Source: Sedimentisphaerales bacterium (GTDB taxonomy: Bacteria; Planctomycetota; Phycisphaerae; Sedimentisphaerales; Anaerobacaceae). From it: a stretch of DNA of 53,400 nucleotides. Both the position numbers and the translations under genes were made by a program. Each line of letters starts with the position of its first letter. Position 1 is the first letter of the stretch. Positions 25,590-33,804 of the stretch are shown piece after piece. The stretch is from positions 1 to 53,400 of the forward strand of contig JAFGGH010000021.1 of the NCBI GenBank assembly GCA_016930645.1, given 5' to 3'. The notes beneath the pieces were generated by a model. It saw only the letters and a program-made list of their open reading frames with translations. It was not told the DNA's origin and ran no database searches.

Positions 25590-26885
25590 TCAAATTTCAC
25601 AATCTTTATTCAGTTTTCGATGACTAAAGTGCTTAAATCCTTTAGAGTAGTCATCGACAATCTGGCCGGAGCCGTAAAGTTTCCATTTGTAGATTAAAAG
25701 GCCTTCGAGTCCGACCGGGCCGCGGGCGTGAATCTTGTTTGTGCTGATGCCAACCTCGGCACCTAAGCCATATCGGAAACCATCGCTGAACCGTGTGCTG
25801 CAATTGACAAAGACATTGGCGGAGTCAACTAAGTCCGTAAACTTCGCGGCCTTTGCCTTGTTATTCGTTACTATGGCATCGGTATGGCGTGAACCGTATT
25901 TATTTATATGTTCTATAGCCTCATCAAGGCCATCCACCACTTTTATCGAAAGAATATAATCGAGATATTCCGCTCGCCAGTCCCTCTCAGTAGCTGCTTT
26001 GACTTTTATAATTTTGCGGGTTTTTTCGCAGCCGCGCAGTTCTACATTTCTTTCTTCCAGAGCGGTTTTGAGCTTGGGCAGAAACTTTTTGGCAATTTTG
26101 CTATCCACGAGAAGAGTTTCAACGGCGTTGCAGACAGCGACATACTGGCACTTGGAATCGACAATGATTCTTACCGCCATATCGATATCAGCATCGCCGT
26201 CAACGTAAACGTGGCATATTCCTTCTGCGTGGCCAAGCACGGGTATATTGGTATTATTCATTATATGCCACACAAATTCGTTCGAGCCGCGAGGAATAAT
26301 TAAATCGATATACTCATCCAGCGAAAGCAAAGCAGCGACGTCCTCGCGAGTTTCCAACAGACCGAGCCAGCCTTGTGGTATGCCCACTTTGGTTGTGGCT
26401 TCTGTAATTAAATCAGCGAGTATTTTATTGGTTTTGGCGGCTTCACTGCCTCCTTTTAATAAAACCGCGTTGCCGCTTTTCAGGCACAGCGTCGATATTT
26501 GCACAAGGGCATCAGGACGGGATTCGAATACCACTCCGATAACTCCGATCGGGCAGCTAACCTTATAAAGCTCCAGTCCTTCGTCAAGTTCGATGGCATC
26601 CAGGGTGTTGCCGACAGGGTCACCGAGCTTGATGAGGCTATCGATACCGGCGACGCAATCGGCGATTTTCTGCTCATCGAATTTGAGCCTTTTTAGCAGA
26701 GGCGCCGCAAGATTGTCGGCCTGGGCTTTAGTCAGGTCTTCCTTATTGACGGCGATTATTTGCGCGGAATTTTCCTTCAGGGCTTCGGCAATTTCGGCCA
26801 ATGCGGTGTTTTTGGTTTTCGTATCGACGGCTGCGAGTTTTATTGAAGCGTTTTTTGCTATTGCCGCCAATTCAGCAACATTCAT
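25590..26885 (-). CDS. proA: glutamate-5-semialdehyde dehydrogenase (gamma-glutamyl phosphate reductase) ProA
   Basis: NADPH-dependent reductase for the second step of proline synthesis, 431 residues as expected. Typical motifs: CPIGVIGVVFESRPDALVQI, LKSGNAVLLKGGSEA, the catalytic Cys in CQYVAVCNAVETLLV, and EVGISTNKIHARGPVGLEGL. It starts about 40 bases after the arabinofuranosidase stop and is followed by the citrate-lyase-like pair and proB. ProA and ProB act in sequence, so the four genes may be co-expressed despite 60-130 base gaps. Confidence 0.95.
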   Translation of the reverse strand: MNVAELAAIAKNASIKLAAVDTKTKNTALAEIAEALKENSAQIIAVNKEDLTKAQADNLAAPLLKRLKFDEQKIADCVAGIDSLIKLGDPVGNTLDAIELDEGLELYKVSCPIGVIGVVFESRPDALVQISTLCLKSGNAVLLKGGSEAAKTNKILADLITEATTKVGIPQGWLGLLETREDVAALLSLDEYIDLIIPRGSNEFVWHIMNNTNIPVLGHAEGICHVYVDGDADIDMAVRIIVDSKCQYVAVCNAVETLLVDSKIAKKFLPKLKTALEERNVELRGCEKTRKIIKVKAATERDWRAEYLDYILSIKVVDGLDEAIEHINKYGSRHTDAIVTNNKAKAAKFTDLVDSANVFVNCSTRFSDGFRYGLGAEVGISTNKIHARGPVGLEGLLIYKWKLYGSGQIVDDYSKGFKHFSHRKLNKDCEI

Positions 26886-26924
26886 TTGCGTAATCCCAGA
26901 TATAAATGTTCATAATTTTTCAGT

Positions 26925-29438
26925 CTAATTTGTTTTGATGCGAATGACTGTCAGCGAATGCGGAGGCGCCTCGTAATCGAAAACCGGAGCAACTTTTACT
27001 CTCGAAGTCTGCGGAACAACTGTCTTGGGATTTTCGGCATCGTTTACCGCCATCGGGTCGCCGGACAAGACAGCGCAGGCAGCTTCGGATTCGAATGTTC
27101 CTAATGAGCTTAAGTCAATTGCGGTTTTGACAGATTCATCGGACTTGCTGACAATTTTTACAATTATATCGCCGGTTGCCGTGTCCCGAACCGTCGAAGC
27201 CGACAAATCAGGGCCTTTCGCCAGGCCACGGTCGTCAGTTATATCGATAATCAAATCGCCGTCAAGGTAGCATTGAATCTGTTTGCCGGTAACCTGAATC
27301 TTTATATCATACCAACGGTTAGATTCGACATTGCCTGGGACCGACGGGCCGAAATAACTTCGGACATCATCGATTGATTTTTCCAGTCTGTGTGTGGTAT
27401 TACCCCAGCCGCCGATGTTGAGCCAATAGAAATTTTCCCTGTCCAACGCGCCAAAACCAATCAGGAAACCTTCGGCGCCGGATATTTTCATTGCCTTGAG
27501 CGTTACAGTATAAGCTGACCTGTCATCTGCAAATGCCCGCATGGACAACGCCGGCATTTGGCCGGAACTTTGACTATAAGCGCCATCAGACTGCTGCCAC
27601 TGACCGGACAACGTCTCCCAGTCTTCTGCCGGATCGTCAAATGATTCATCCACAACCGCCCCGGCGCCATTGGTAACTTTTACATTATCAAATTTAGCTT
27701 GTGTGTTCCAGGTTCCCAGTAATACTCCATTACCAATTTTCTTTGCCTGGAGTTTTTCTATTTTCACCTCGGTCGGCAGGTAAACATCTCCGGCATTAAG
27801 GCTGAACATCTGCTGGACGTAATAGTTGATTGTGGGGAAAACTTTAGTGTTATTGAAATAAATTAAATCCGGATTCCACTGTGTATGGCCGAGCTTGCCA
27901 AGAAGCGGCGCGTAGGAGGCAAAGCGAACGATGTCACCATTGCGTTCGAGACCGGTCATATAGGCAGCTTCGGCAAGTGCTGAGCGCAGGGTGGTTCGCC
28001 GTTCCGAATCGTGCGCGGCGTATTCACCGAGATATACTTTCGATTTATCGCGGTCATAAGAATCGTAACGATCCAGATTTGCCCAGAACCAGCCCGGACT
28101 TACATAGTAGTGTTCATCCACCATTTCAAGATTCAGCTCATTCGCGAATTTCCAACCCTGGTCAAAATCTCTTCCGCTGTGCCCGGGGCCGGTCGTACCG
28201 ATAACGGTTATCTCCGGATGTTTTTCTTTGACGGCGTCGTAGATCATTTTGAATCTTTCCCGAAAGACCGGTGTTATGGCATCTTCATTGCCTACCCCGA
28301 TGTATTTCAGGTTGAATGGTTCAGGATGACCGGCTTGTGCTCTCTTTGCGCCCCATTTAGAGTCGGCAGGGCCGTTGGCCCATTCGATAAGGTCAAGCAC
28401 TTCCTGAACATACTCATCCATCTGGTCCATCTCAATTCCCTGCTGGCCCCTGGGAACCAAGTTCAGATAATTACCCGAGTTTTGACAACAGACTCCGGCA
28501 GGCACCACAGGCAGAGGCTCTGCGCCAATGTCCTGGCAAAACTGGAAATATTCGAAATAACCCAATCCCAACGTCTGATGATAGCGCCAGATATTCCGCT
28601 GAGCTTTCCGTTGTTCCATCGGGCCGATGGTTTCTTTCCAGCGGTACATGTTCTCCAAACCGTCACCATGCGCCAGGCAACCGCCGGGGAAGCGCACGAA
28701 TTTGGGTTTTAAATCTGCGACCACCTGAGCCAGGTCAGCGCGCAGACCGTTGGGCCTGTTGCGAAAAGTCTTCTGAGGAAACAACGAGACCATATCCAAC
28801 GCAAGTTTGCCGGTTCCGGAAACCAATACGACCAGGCGGGCATTTGTCTCATTGGCTTTGGATTCAATCACCGCAGTGTGTTTGGTCCATTGGCTTTTTA
28901 GGCCCTCTAACTGAACTTCTCCAAGTGATTGGCCCTGTGGATTCTCAACACGAACGATAATCGCCCCGGGATTACCTGAAAACACTCGAGCAAACAGCGA
29001 CACATTATATTTGTCACCCTTTGCCAGTACAATTCCATCAAATCCTTCATTTATCAAACCATTGCGATCCCCCTTCGTCTTCACGGTCAGCACTGCATAA
29101 TGCGGATTATTGGCATTGAGCGGTGCGGTCGTTTCCACGGATACACTAACCGCACCTTTTTCGTTTTGAAGCAGTTGCCAAAAGGACAGCGAGTTCCAGT
29201 TACGATTGTCCCCCCGGCTGTATTCAAATGAACGATTCTGAACACGCTCCGGATACAGCCCACCATCGGCGGCGTAGTTGAGGTCCTCGAAGAATATACC
29301 AAATAAATCGCCGCTGATGGGTTTACCCGCCGAGTCAACCTGGATTGTCGCAGTTATTTTCTGCGCGTATGCGGGCAGGATTAAACATTGAGACAAAGCA
29401 AAAACAATAAGCACGATTGAAATTAGTTTTTTATTCAT
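26925..29438 (-). CDS. secreted GH51 alpha-L-arabinofuranosidase with an inserted beta-sandwich domain
   Basis: Exported polysaccharide-degrading enzyme of 837 residues. A signal peptide ends near PAYAQ (26). An N-terminal carbohydrate-binding-like domain (about 60-215) precedes the GH51 barrel. The acid/base Glu is in YIGVGNEDA (near 383) and the nucleophile Glu in KVYLGEYAAHD (near 480). After the barrel, residues about 620-770 (WYDIKIQVTGKQIQCYLDGD) form a concanavalin/DUF1080-like beta-sandwich inserted before the C-terminal beta domain (PPHSLTVIRIKT). It should release arabinose from arabinan or arabinoxylan. The PhoB-type regulator gene just upstream could control it. Confidence 0.9.
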   Translation of the reverse strand: MNKKLISIVLIVFALSQCLILPAYAQKITATIQVDSAGKPISGDLFGIFFEDLNYAADGGLYPERVQNRSFEYSRGDNRNWNSLSFWQLLQNEKGAVSVSVETTAPLNANNPHYAVLTVKTKGDRNGLINEGFDGIVLAKGDKYNVSLFARVFSGNPGAIIVRVENPQGQSLGEVQLEGLKSQWTKHTAVIESKANETNARLVVLVSGTGKLALDMVSLFPQKTFRNRPNGLRADLAQVVADLKPKFVRFPGGCLAHGDGLENMYRWKETIGPMEQRKAQRNIWRYHQTLGLGYFEYFQFCQDIGAEPLPVVPAGVCCQNSGNYLNLVPRGQQGIEMDQMDEYVQEVLDLIEWANGPADSKWGAKRAQAGHPEPFNLKYIGVGNEDAITPVFRERFKMIYDAVKEKHPEITVIGTTGPGHSGRDFDQGWKFANELNLEMVDEHYYVSPGWFWANLDRYDSYDRDKSKVYLGEYAAHDSERRTTLRSALAEAAYMTGLERNGDIVRFASYAPLLGKLGHTQWNPDLIYFNNTKVFPTINYYVQQMFSLNAGDVYLPTEVKIEKLQAKKIGNGVLLGTWNTQAKFDNVKVTNGAGAVVDESFDDPAEDWETLSGQWQQSDGAYSQSSGQMPALSMRAFADDRSAYTVTLKAMKISGAEGFLIGFGALDRENFYWLNIGGWGNTTHRLEKSIDDVRSYFGPSVPGNVESNRWYDIKIQVTGKQIQCYLDGDLIIDITDDRGLAKGPDLSASTVRDTATGDIIVKIVSKSDESVKTAIDLSSLGTFESEAACAVLSGDPMAVNDAENPKTVVPQTSRVKVAPVFDYEAPPHSLTVIRIKTN

Positions 29439-29459
29439 AGCATTGTGTCCTTAATTGTA

Positions 29460-29505
29460 CCACGGCCTTCCAGGCCGTGGTAACACGGGCAGGATGCCCG
29501 TGTTA
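29460..29505. repeat. pair of adjacent perfect hairpins
   Basis: CCACGGCCT/AGGCCGTGG (29460-29480, 9-bp stem, 3-base loop) is directly followed by TAACACGGGC/GCCCGTGTTA (29481-29505, 10-bp stem, 5-base loop). They lie between the response-regulator gene and the arabinofuranosidase gene and could end or attenuate the upstream transcript, though no T-run follows. Alternatively they are another REP-like repeat. Confidence 0.7.
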
Positions 29506-29573
29506 CGTTATTAAACGCCGATTATTTCAAGCGGGCATTATACCTCAAATGCATGTTGTTTTAAAGTCTTGTT

Positions 29574-30263
29574 TCAGGGATTGAATTTGTAGCCTATGGC
29601 CCTTATGGTATGAATATAAGATGGGATATGACAATCGGGTTCGACTTTATTTCGTAAAGTGGTAACAAACCTGTCAACCGTGCGGTCATTGACGTAGCTG
29701 TCATAGCCCCACACAGCGTTTAGTATTTGCTGGCGAGTCAGCGCCCGGCCCTGGTTCTGTACGAAGTAACACAAAAGGTCGAACTCCTTCGGAGACAGGT
29801 CGAGTTCCTTTTGGCCTGATGTTACTACTCTTGCGGTAATATCGAGCTTAATTTTGCCGAATTCATAAACTTCCTGCTGCTGCTCGCGTCTGCGGCGCAA
29901 AAACGCCTCGACCCGCGCCAAAAGCTCGCGGATACTGAACGGCTTAGTGACATAATCATCAGCGCCGAGATTCAGGCCTAACACAATGTCCGACTCTTCC
30001 CCTTTTGCGGTCAGCATAATAATCGGCATATCAAGCTCTTCTTTGCGAACCAGCCTGCATATTTCATAGCCGTTTATCTTGGGCAGCATAATATCGAGTA
30101 AAATTAAATCAGGCTTAGCATTAAGAGCGGCATTAAGACCTTCCTCGCCGTCTTTAGCCGTAACTACCGCATAGCCTTTGTACTCGAAGTTGTCCTTCAG
30201 GGCGCGGAGCATCGTAGAGTCATCTTCAACTATTAGCACTGTTTCCATTTTTAAGTTTTCCAT
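29574..30263 (-). CDS. OmpR/PhoB-family response regulator
   Basis: Two-component transcription factor of 229 residues. The receiver domain (about 5-120) has the acidic pair VEDD, phospho-Asp in ILLDIMLPKINGYE (near 57) and the Lys in DYVTKPFSIREL. The C-terminal winged helix (about 130-229) ends in the usual WGYDSYVNDRTVDRFVTTLR and IRAIGYKFNP. A start at Met6 (30248) is also possible; neither start has a strong Shine-Dalgarno sequence. The probable cognate kinase is at 31158-33179, separated from it by a RAYT gene and repeats. Confidence 0.93.
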   Translation of the reverse strand: MENLKMETVLIVEDDSTMLRALKDNFEYKGYAVVTAKDGEEGLNAALNAKPDLILLDIMLPKINGYEICRLVRKEELDMPIIMLTAKGEESDIVLGLNLGADDYVTKPFSIRELLARVEAFLRRRREQQQEVYEFGKIKLDITARVVTSGQKELDLSPKEFDLLCYFVQNQGRALTRQQILNAVWGYDSYVNDRTVDRFVTTLRNKVEPDCHIPSYIHTIRAIGYKFNP

Positions 30264-30291
30264 CCAGTCGTTATATATCCCGTTGTTATAT

Positions 30292-30436
30292 ATCCCGTCG
30301 CTTGCGCTCCGGGCTTTTGCGCTCCGGGCTTTTGCGCTCCGGGCTTGTTGGCGCTCCGGGCTTTTATGCGCTTGGGGCTTATAATCCAGGGGATTGTGAG
30401 TTTACACATACAAGCCGGGAGCGCCAGCGACCGGAT
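30292..30436. repeat. REP/BIME-like palindromic unit, left of RAYT 1
   Basis: Arm A at 30292-30316 (starts ATCCCGTCGCTTGCGCTCC) and arm B at 30412-30436 (starts AAGCCGGGAGCGCCAGCGAC) are imperfect inverted repeats of about 25 bases. Between them GCGCTCCGGGCTTTT-like words repeat three more times in tandem. A shorter copy of the same unit lies on the other side of the transposase gene. Confidence 0.8.
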
Positions 30437-30448
30437 TTATATCTCAAA

Positions 30449-30943
30449 TTATTGAAGATTTTTGTCAATATAATATTCCACCATTTTACCCTGACCATAT
30501 ATAACATACTCGATTTTTCGCTGCAAAGTCTCACAAGAATTTAAATACCTCGTACTTCCATGTTTTGTCCAGACCTTCGGCAGATTAAAACCGTTCTCGC
30601 GCAGTCTTCTTGTAGCCCAGGCTTTCAATTGTGTCATTACTTTCTCGGCAGAAATTTCCGCACTTACTATCACGTGAAGGTGGTTATCCTGGACGTGTAC
30701 CGCCCATAGTTTCCACTTTTTTATTTTGCAGTGCTCAATAACGGTTTCAAGAACAATTTTTCTTTGTTTACTATCGAGAAAAACCGGCGGATGTTTCATT
30801 AGGCCTTTCTGGTAACTTTCAATGCTTCTGTTGGGACTTAGCAATTTCGTGTCGTTTCCACATCGAATAATACTATCGCGTTTATCACCGTGCAACCAGG
30901 AACCGTATGTAGTAAATGTGATAAAGTACGCTAACGATTCCAT
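30449..30943 (-). CDS. REP-associated transposase-like protein (RAYT 1, IS200-type Y1 fold)
   Basis: HUH-superfamily protein of 164 residues. It starts MESLAYFITFTTYGSWLHGD, has the metal-binding HUH motif in QDNHLHVIVS (His88 and His90), and a helix KVMTQLKAWATRRLREN where the catalytic Tyr is expected. I see no Tyr there (see findings). RAYTs process single-stranded DNA at REP palindromes, and this gene sits between two related palindromic units (30292-30436 and 31017-31092). It separates the regulator gene from the kinase gene. Confidence 0.8.
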   Translation of the reverse strand: MESLAYFITFTTYGSWLHGDKRDSIIRCGNDTKLLSPNRSIESYQKGLMKHPPVFLDSKQRKIVLETVIEHCKIKKWKLWAVHVQDNHLHVIVSAEISAEKVMTQLKAWATRRLRENGFNLPKVWTKHGSTRYLNSCETLQRKIEYVIYGQGKMVEYYIDKNLQ

Positions 30944-31016
30944 AATGTATTTGACTTCTCCGGATTTTTTCTATCCTATCACTTTTTATCCCGTTGTTAT
31001 CTGTCCCGTCATTTAT

Positions 31017-31092
31017 ATCCCGTCGCTTGCGCTCCGGGCTTTTGCGCTTCTGTTAATTTATACATACAAGCCGGGAGCGCCAGCGACCGGAT
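31017..31092. repeat. REP/BIME-like palindromic unit, right of RAYT 1
   Basis: Arm A at 31017-31041 and arm B at 31068-31092 are identical to the arms of the unit at 30292-30436, in the same orientation. The unit is shorter because the internal tandem words are mostly missing. Confidence 0.8.
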
Positions 31093-31157
31093 TAAGCACA
31101 GGACTTACAGATTTTCCTTACGTTCGGTAATTTTCGGTCTTGCGCAGTAATCATCTT

Positions 31158-33179
31158 TTAAATAGCACCGTTTCCATTTTTAATCGCAGTCAATTTTACA
31201 GTAAAAACACTTCCTTTGCCTGGTTTGCTTTCGACATCGATTTTGCCGTTATGGGCATCGACAATAAATTTCACAATCGCAAGCCCCAGTCCGGTACCTT
31301 CGGCCTGCCGGCTCAGTGTCCGGTCAACCTGGTAAAACCTGCCGAAGATTTTCCTGTGCAGCCTTCTCGGTATCCCAACGCCGTTGTCTTCAACAGCGAA
31401 ATATATCGAGCCGTTTGTTTCAAATACTCTAAGTGCGATGCGCTTGCCGTCATTGGTGTACTTATAAGCATTATCGAGCAGATTCACGAGGACCGTTACC
31501 ATCGCGTCTTTATCTGCGTATATCATACCAAGAGGTCTCGATATTTTAACACTAAAATCCACCTTGTTGTTATTAAATTTGGTCTGCATCGCCTCGACAG
31601 CGGTATTGGCGATTTCAACAGGGCTGATTTTAGACATATCAAAGGCCTGTTTATTCCTTTCCATCCTTGAGAACGAAAGAAAATTATCTATCATTCTGCT
31701 AAGACGCTCATTTTCCTTACAAATTAATCGCAGGTATTCGTCAGGCGTATTCTGGTCATTGTAGTTTTTTTCTATCAACGTTTCCACCAGCACCCTCATC
31801 GACGCCAACGGTGTTTTCAGCTCGTGTGAAACAGTCGCTATGAAATCATTTTTGAGTCTGTTGACTTTAATCTGCTTTGTCAGTGTCTGGGCGGCAAATA
31901 TCCCCAGAACAAAAATAAGTATAATCACTAACGTCGCCGTCCATATATAAACAGCTATCCGCTCACTTGCCGCTTTTTCAAAAATCTCCTCGCCTGTAAA
32001 AAACAATTCTACCCTAAAGCCTGGTAAATATTTACTTACAGCGGCAGAGGCAAACGGCTTATCTGCGGGATTTTCAACGCCGCAGATGAAATTATCGTTC
32101 TCATCAACGACCCGATAAATTACGCCTGTGTCTTTGAACTTGTTCTGATAATTCAAAAACGCCGAATCAATTGCCTCAGCTCTTTTTATAATGAGAAATT
32201 TCCCATCGGAAGCTTTTTGAAAGAGGCCGAAAACATTATCCTGCCCGATTTGAAGCCTCTCAAACCGGCTTTGTTTATCTTTGCTGATATATCCGACGGA
32301 GCTGTAAATCTGGCATGCTTTTATTGAAAGCTCTTCAGCGGCGGTAAGCTTTTCTATTCGCTGCCTTTGTTGTTTATTTAAGTCGGCGAGATACTGGTCT
32401 TGCTGCATTATCTCCAATACCCGGCCTGCAAGAAATAAATTGTAATCTGACGCGAGCACTTCTCCCGTCTGGTTGGTCGAATAAACCATCGAAACGAGCT
32501 TATTAAAACACCGCTCATAAGTATCGCTGTATTGAGATTTGTCTTTTGTAAGATTAAGTAAGAGCAATCGCGCATCTGCTATAAGTTTTAACTGTGTCGA
32601 ATCAGCCGCGTCTTCCAAATTGCTGAACGCTGCCTTTTCACACTGGCTGATAGCCTCATCAAGCCTGTTTAGTTTTACAAGACATCTGCTGACGCCCAAC
32701 AGCGCCTTAAGACGGTTGGTACTACTAATTGACCCTGTCATACTTTGATAAAACCTCACCGCTTTTTCAAACTCACCTTCGACAAACTCAAGCTGCCAGC
32801 CCTGCTGGAACTGTTCGATTGTCTCTGGCGTTGTGTCTGTTTCCGCGGATTGCGTTGGGTATGTTCGTTTGTCGTTATTATCGAATACAACCAAGCCGTC
32901 ATAACCACTCTGAGCAACAAGCAGAAGAAATCCTTCGTAAGGGTGTGCGGACGTTTTACTTTTAGCCAAGAGTTCAATATTCCGTGACCAGTCTCTGTCG
33001 GCATCGGCGGTTAGTCTTGCCAATTGTTCCTGTTGAATTGTAATAAGTTTCTGGCGTGCGGCGAGCCGCTCGTTGCCAACCACCTGGCTCATAAACCAGA
33101 GCAGGCAGAGAGCCGGTAGTATTACCACCACCGCAAGCAGCAATGTTACCCAATGGAATTGGTTAAAATAATTTTTCAT
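31158..33179 (-). CDS. membrane sensor histidine kinase
   Basis: Sensor kinase of 673 residues, the probable partner of the PhoB-type regulator. First membrane helix about 10-32; a large extracytoplasmic sensor (about 35-405) whose 125-230 part is helical and TPR-like (LKALLGVSRCLVKLNRLDEA); second membrane helix about 408-432. HisKA has ATVSHELKTPLAS (His452). The ATP-binding domain is intact: NLLDNAYKYT, VEDNGVGIP and EGTGLGLAIVK. An exported region of this size suggests it senses an external cue, perhaps polysaccharide breakdown products, given the arabinofuranosidase downstream (inference). It lies between two RAYT genes. Confidence 0.92.
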   Translation of the reverse strand: MKNYFNQFHWVTLLLAVVVILPALCLLWFMSQVVGNERLAARQKLITIQQEQLARLTADADRDWSRNIELLAKSKTSAHPYEGFLLLVAQSGYDGLVVFDNNDKRTYPTQSAETDTTPETIEQFQQGWQLEFVEGEFEKAVRFYQSMTGSISSTNRLKALLGVSRCLVKLNRLDEAISQCEKAAFSNLEDAADSTQLKLIADARLLLLNLTKDKSQYSDTYERCFNKLVSMVYSTNQTGEVLASDYNLFLAGRVLEIMQQDQYLADLNKQQRQRIEKLTAAEELSIKACQIYSSVGYISKDKQSRFERLQIGQDNVFGLFQKASDGKFLIIKRAEAIDSAFLNYQNKFKDTGVIYRVVDENDNFICGVENPADKPFASAAVSKYLPGFRVELFFTGEEIFEKAASERIAVYIWTATLVIILIFVLGIFAAQTLTKQIKVNRLKNDFIATVSHELKTPLASMRVLVETLIEKNYNDQNTPDEYLRLICKENERLSRMIDNFLSFSRMERNKQAFDMSKISPVEIANTAVEAMQTKFNNNKVDFSVKISRPLGMIYADKDAMVTVLVNLLDNAYKYTNDGKRIALRVFETNGSIYFAVEDNGVGIPRRLHRKIFGRFYQVDRTLSRQAEGTGLGLAIVKFIVDAHNGKIDVESKPGKGSVFTVKLTAIKNGNGAI

Positions 33180-33199
33180 TATACTATTGACGGAAATAA

Positions 33200-33220
33200 C
33201 CTGCCGAACAAGTCGGCGGG
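33200..33220. repeat. REP-like hairpin left of RAYT 2
   Basis: CCTGCCGA, loop ACAAG, TCGGCGGG: an 8-bp stem with one G-T pair. It is closely related to the hairpin at 33721-33745 on the other side of the transposase gene. Confidence 0.7.
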
Positions 33221-33224
33221 CTAA

Positions 33225-33695
33225 CTAATGGTTGATTGTGATTTCGGCATTAGTATTCATATGCCCACGTATATAGGCAATTTTAACGGCAAGTTCATTA
33301 TCATTCATACAATATCTTTTATCGAAACCTTTCGTCCATAATTTTCCATTAAAGCCTTCCTTTTGCAGGGCCAGCCTAATCGCATGCTTGTAATGACTCA
33401 CAACTCGCCCTATAGGCAAATTAATGTTTTGCGCCACAAGATGTATATGATTATCGCATACTACCAGTGCATATATTTTCTGGCCCAGGCCTATTGCCTC
33501 ATCGTTTATCGCCCGAACCGCACAAATTCTTTGTTCTTTTGTGAGCATGACTGCGCGAAACTTCATTTGCTGACGGTTGACATTTTCCAGAGCAGGATTC
33601 ACATCATATATTGCACCTTTTTTCACCCAGCCGCGGCGGTCGCCCTGCAGCCAGGTACCGTAAGTCGCCCACGTCAGCATATACGCAATGACCAA
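33225..33695 (-). CDS. REP-associated tyrosine transposase (RAYT 2)
   Basis: HUH Y1-type protein of 156 residues: YMLTWATYGTWLQGDRRGW at the start, HUH motif CDNHIHLVAQ (His83, His85), and a candidate catalytic Tyr102 in VVSHYKHAIRLAL. It is related to RAYT 1 in fold but clearly different in sequence. Hairpins of the CCCGCCGA/TCGGCGGG type lie on both sides (33200-33220 and 33721-33745), as expected for a RAYT and its REP. The start is TTG with GGAG seven bases upstream; an ATG at 33680 is the alternative. Confidence 0.8.
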   Translation of the reverse strand: MVIAYMLTWATYGTWLQGDRRGWVKKGAIYDVNPALENVNRQQMKFRAVMLTKEQRICAVRAINDEAIGLGQKIYALVVCDNHIHLVAQNINLPIGRVVSHYKHAIRLALQKEGFNGKLWTKGFDKRYCMNDNELAVKIAYIRGHMNTNAEITINH

Positions 33696-33720
33696 AGTTT
33701 TACTCCGCCGCGGTTATTTC

Positions 33721-33800
33721 AACCCGCCGAACAGGTCGGCGGGTTGAAATATATACCCACGATTTATCCATCACAGTTAGCCCACCGATTTATTCGGTGG
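33721..33800. repeat. REP-like hairpins right of RAYT 2
   Basis: A perfect 10-bp stem AACCCGCCGA/TCGGCGGGTT with loop ACAGG (33721-33745), then a second hairpin CCACCGA/TCGGTGG with loop TTTAT (33782-33800). Both share the CCGA-loop-TCGG core seen at 33200-33220. They also lie just past the LamG gene's stop and may end its transcript. Confidence 0.75.
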
Positions 33801-33804
33801 ATTA

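Noticed and set aside
28011-28712. 233-codon plus-strand frame
   Set aside because: It is antisense to the GH51 arabinofuranosidase, whose motifs are clear; the frame has no recognisable domain.
30302-30370. CRISPR-like array in the GCGCTCCGGGCTTTT repeats
   Set aside because: The repeats are 13-15 bases with almost no spacers; they fit the REP palindrome arm expanded in tandem.
31140-31670. 176-codon plus-strand frame
   Set aside because: It is antisense to the ATP-binding domain of the sensor kinase and has no protein features.
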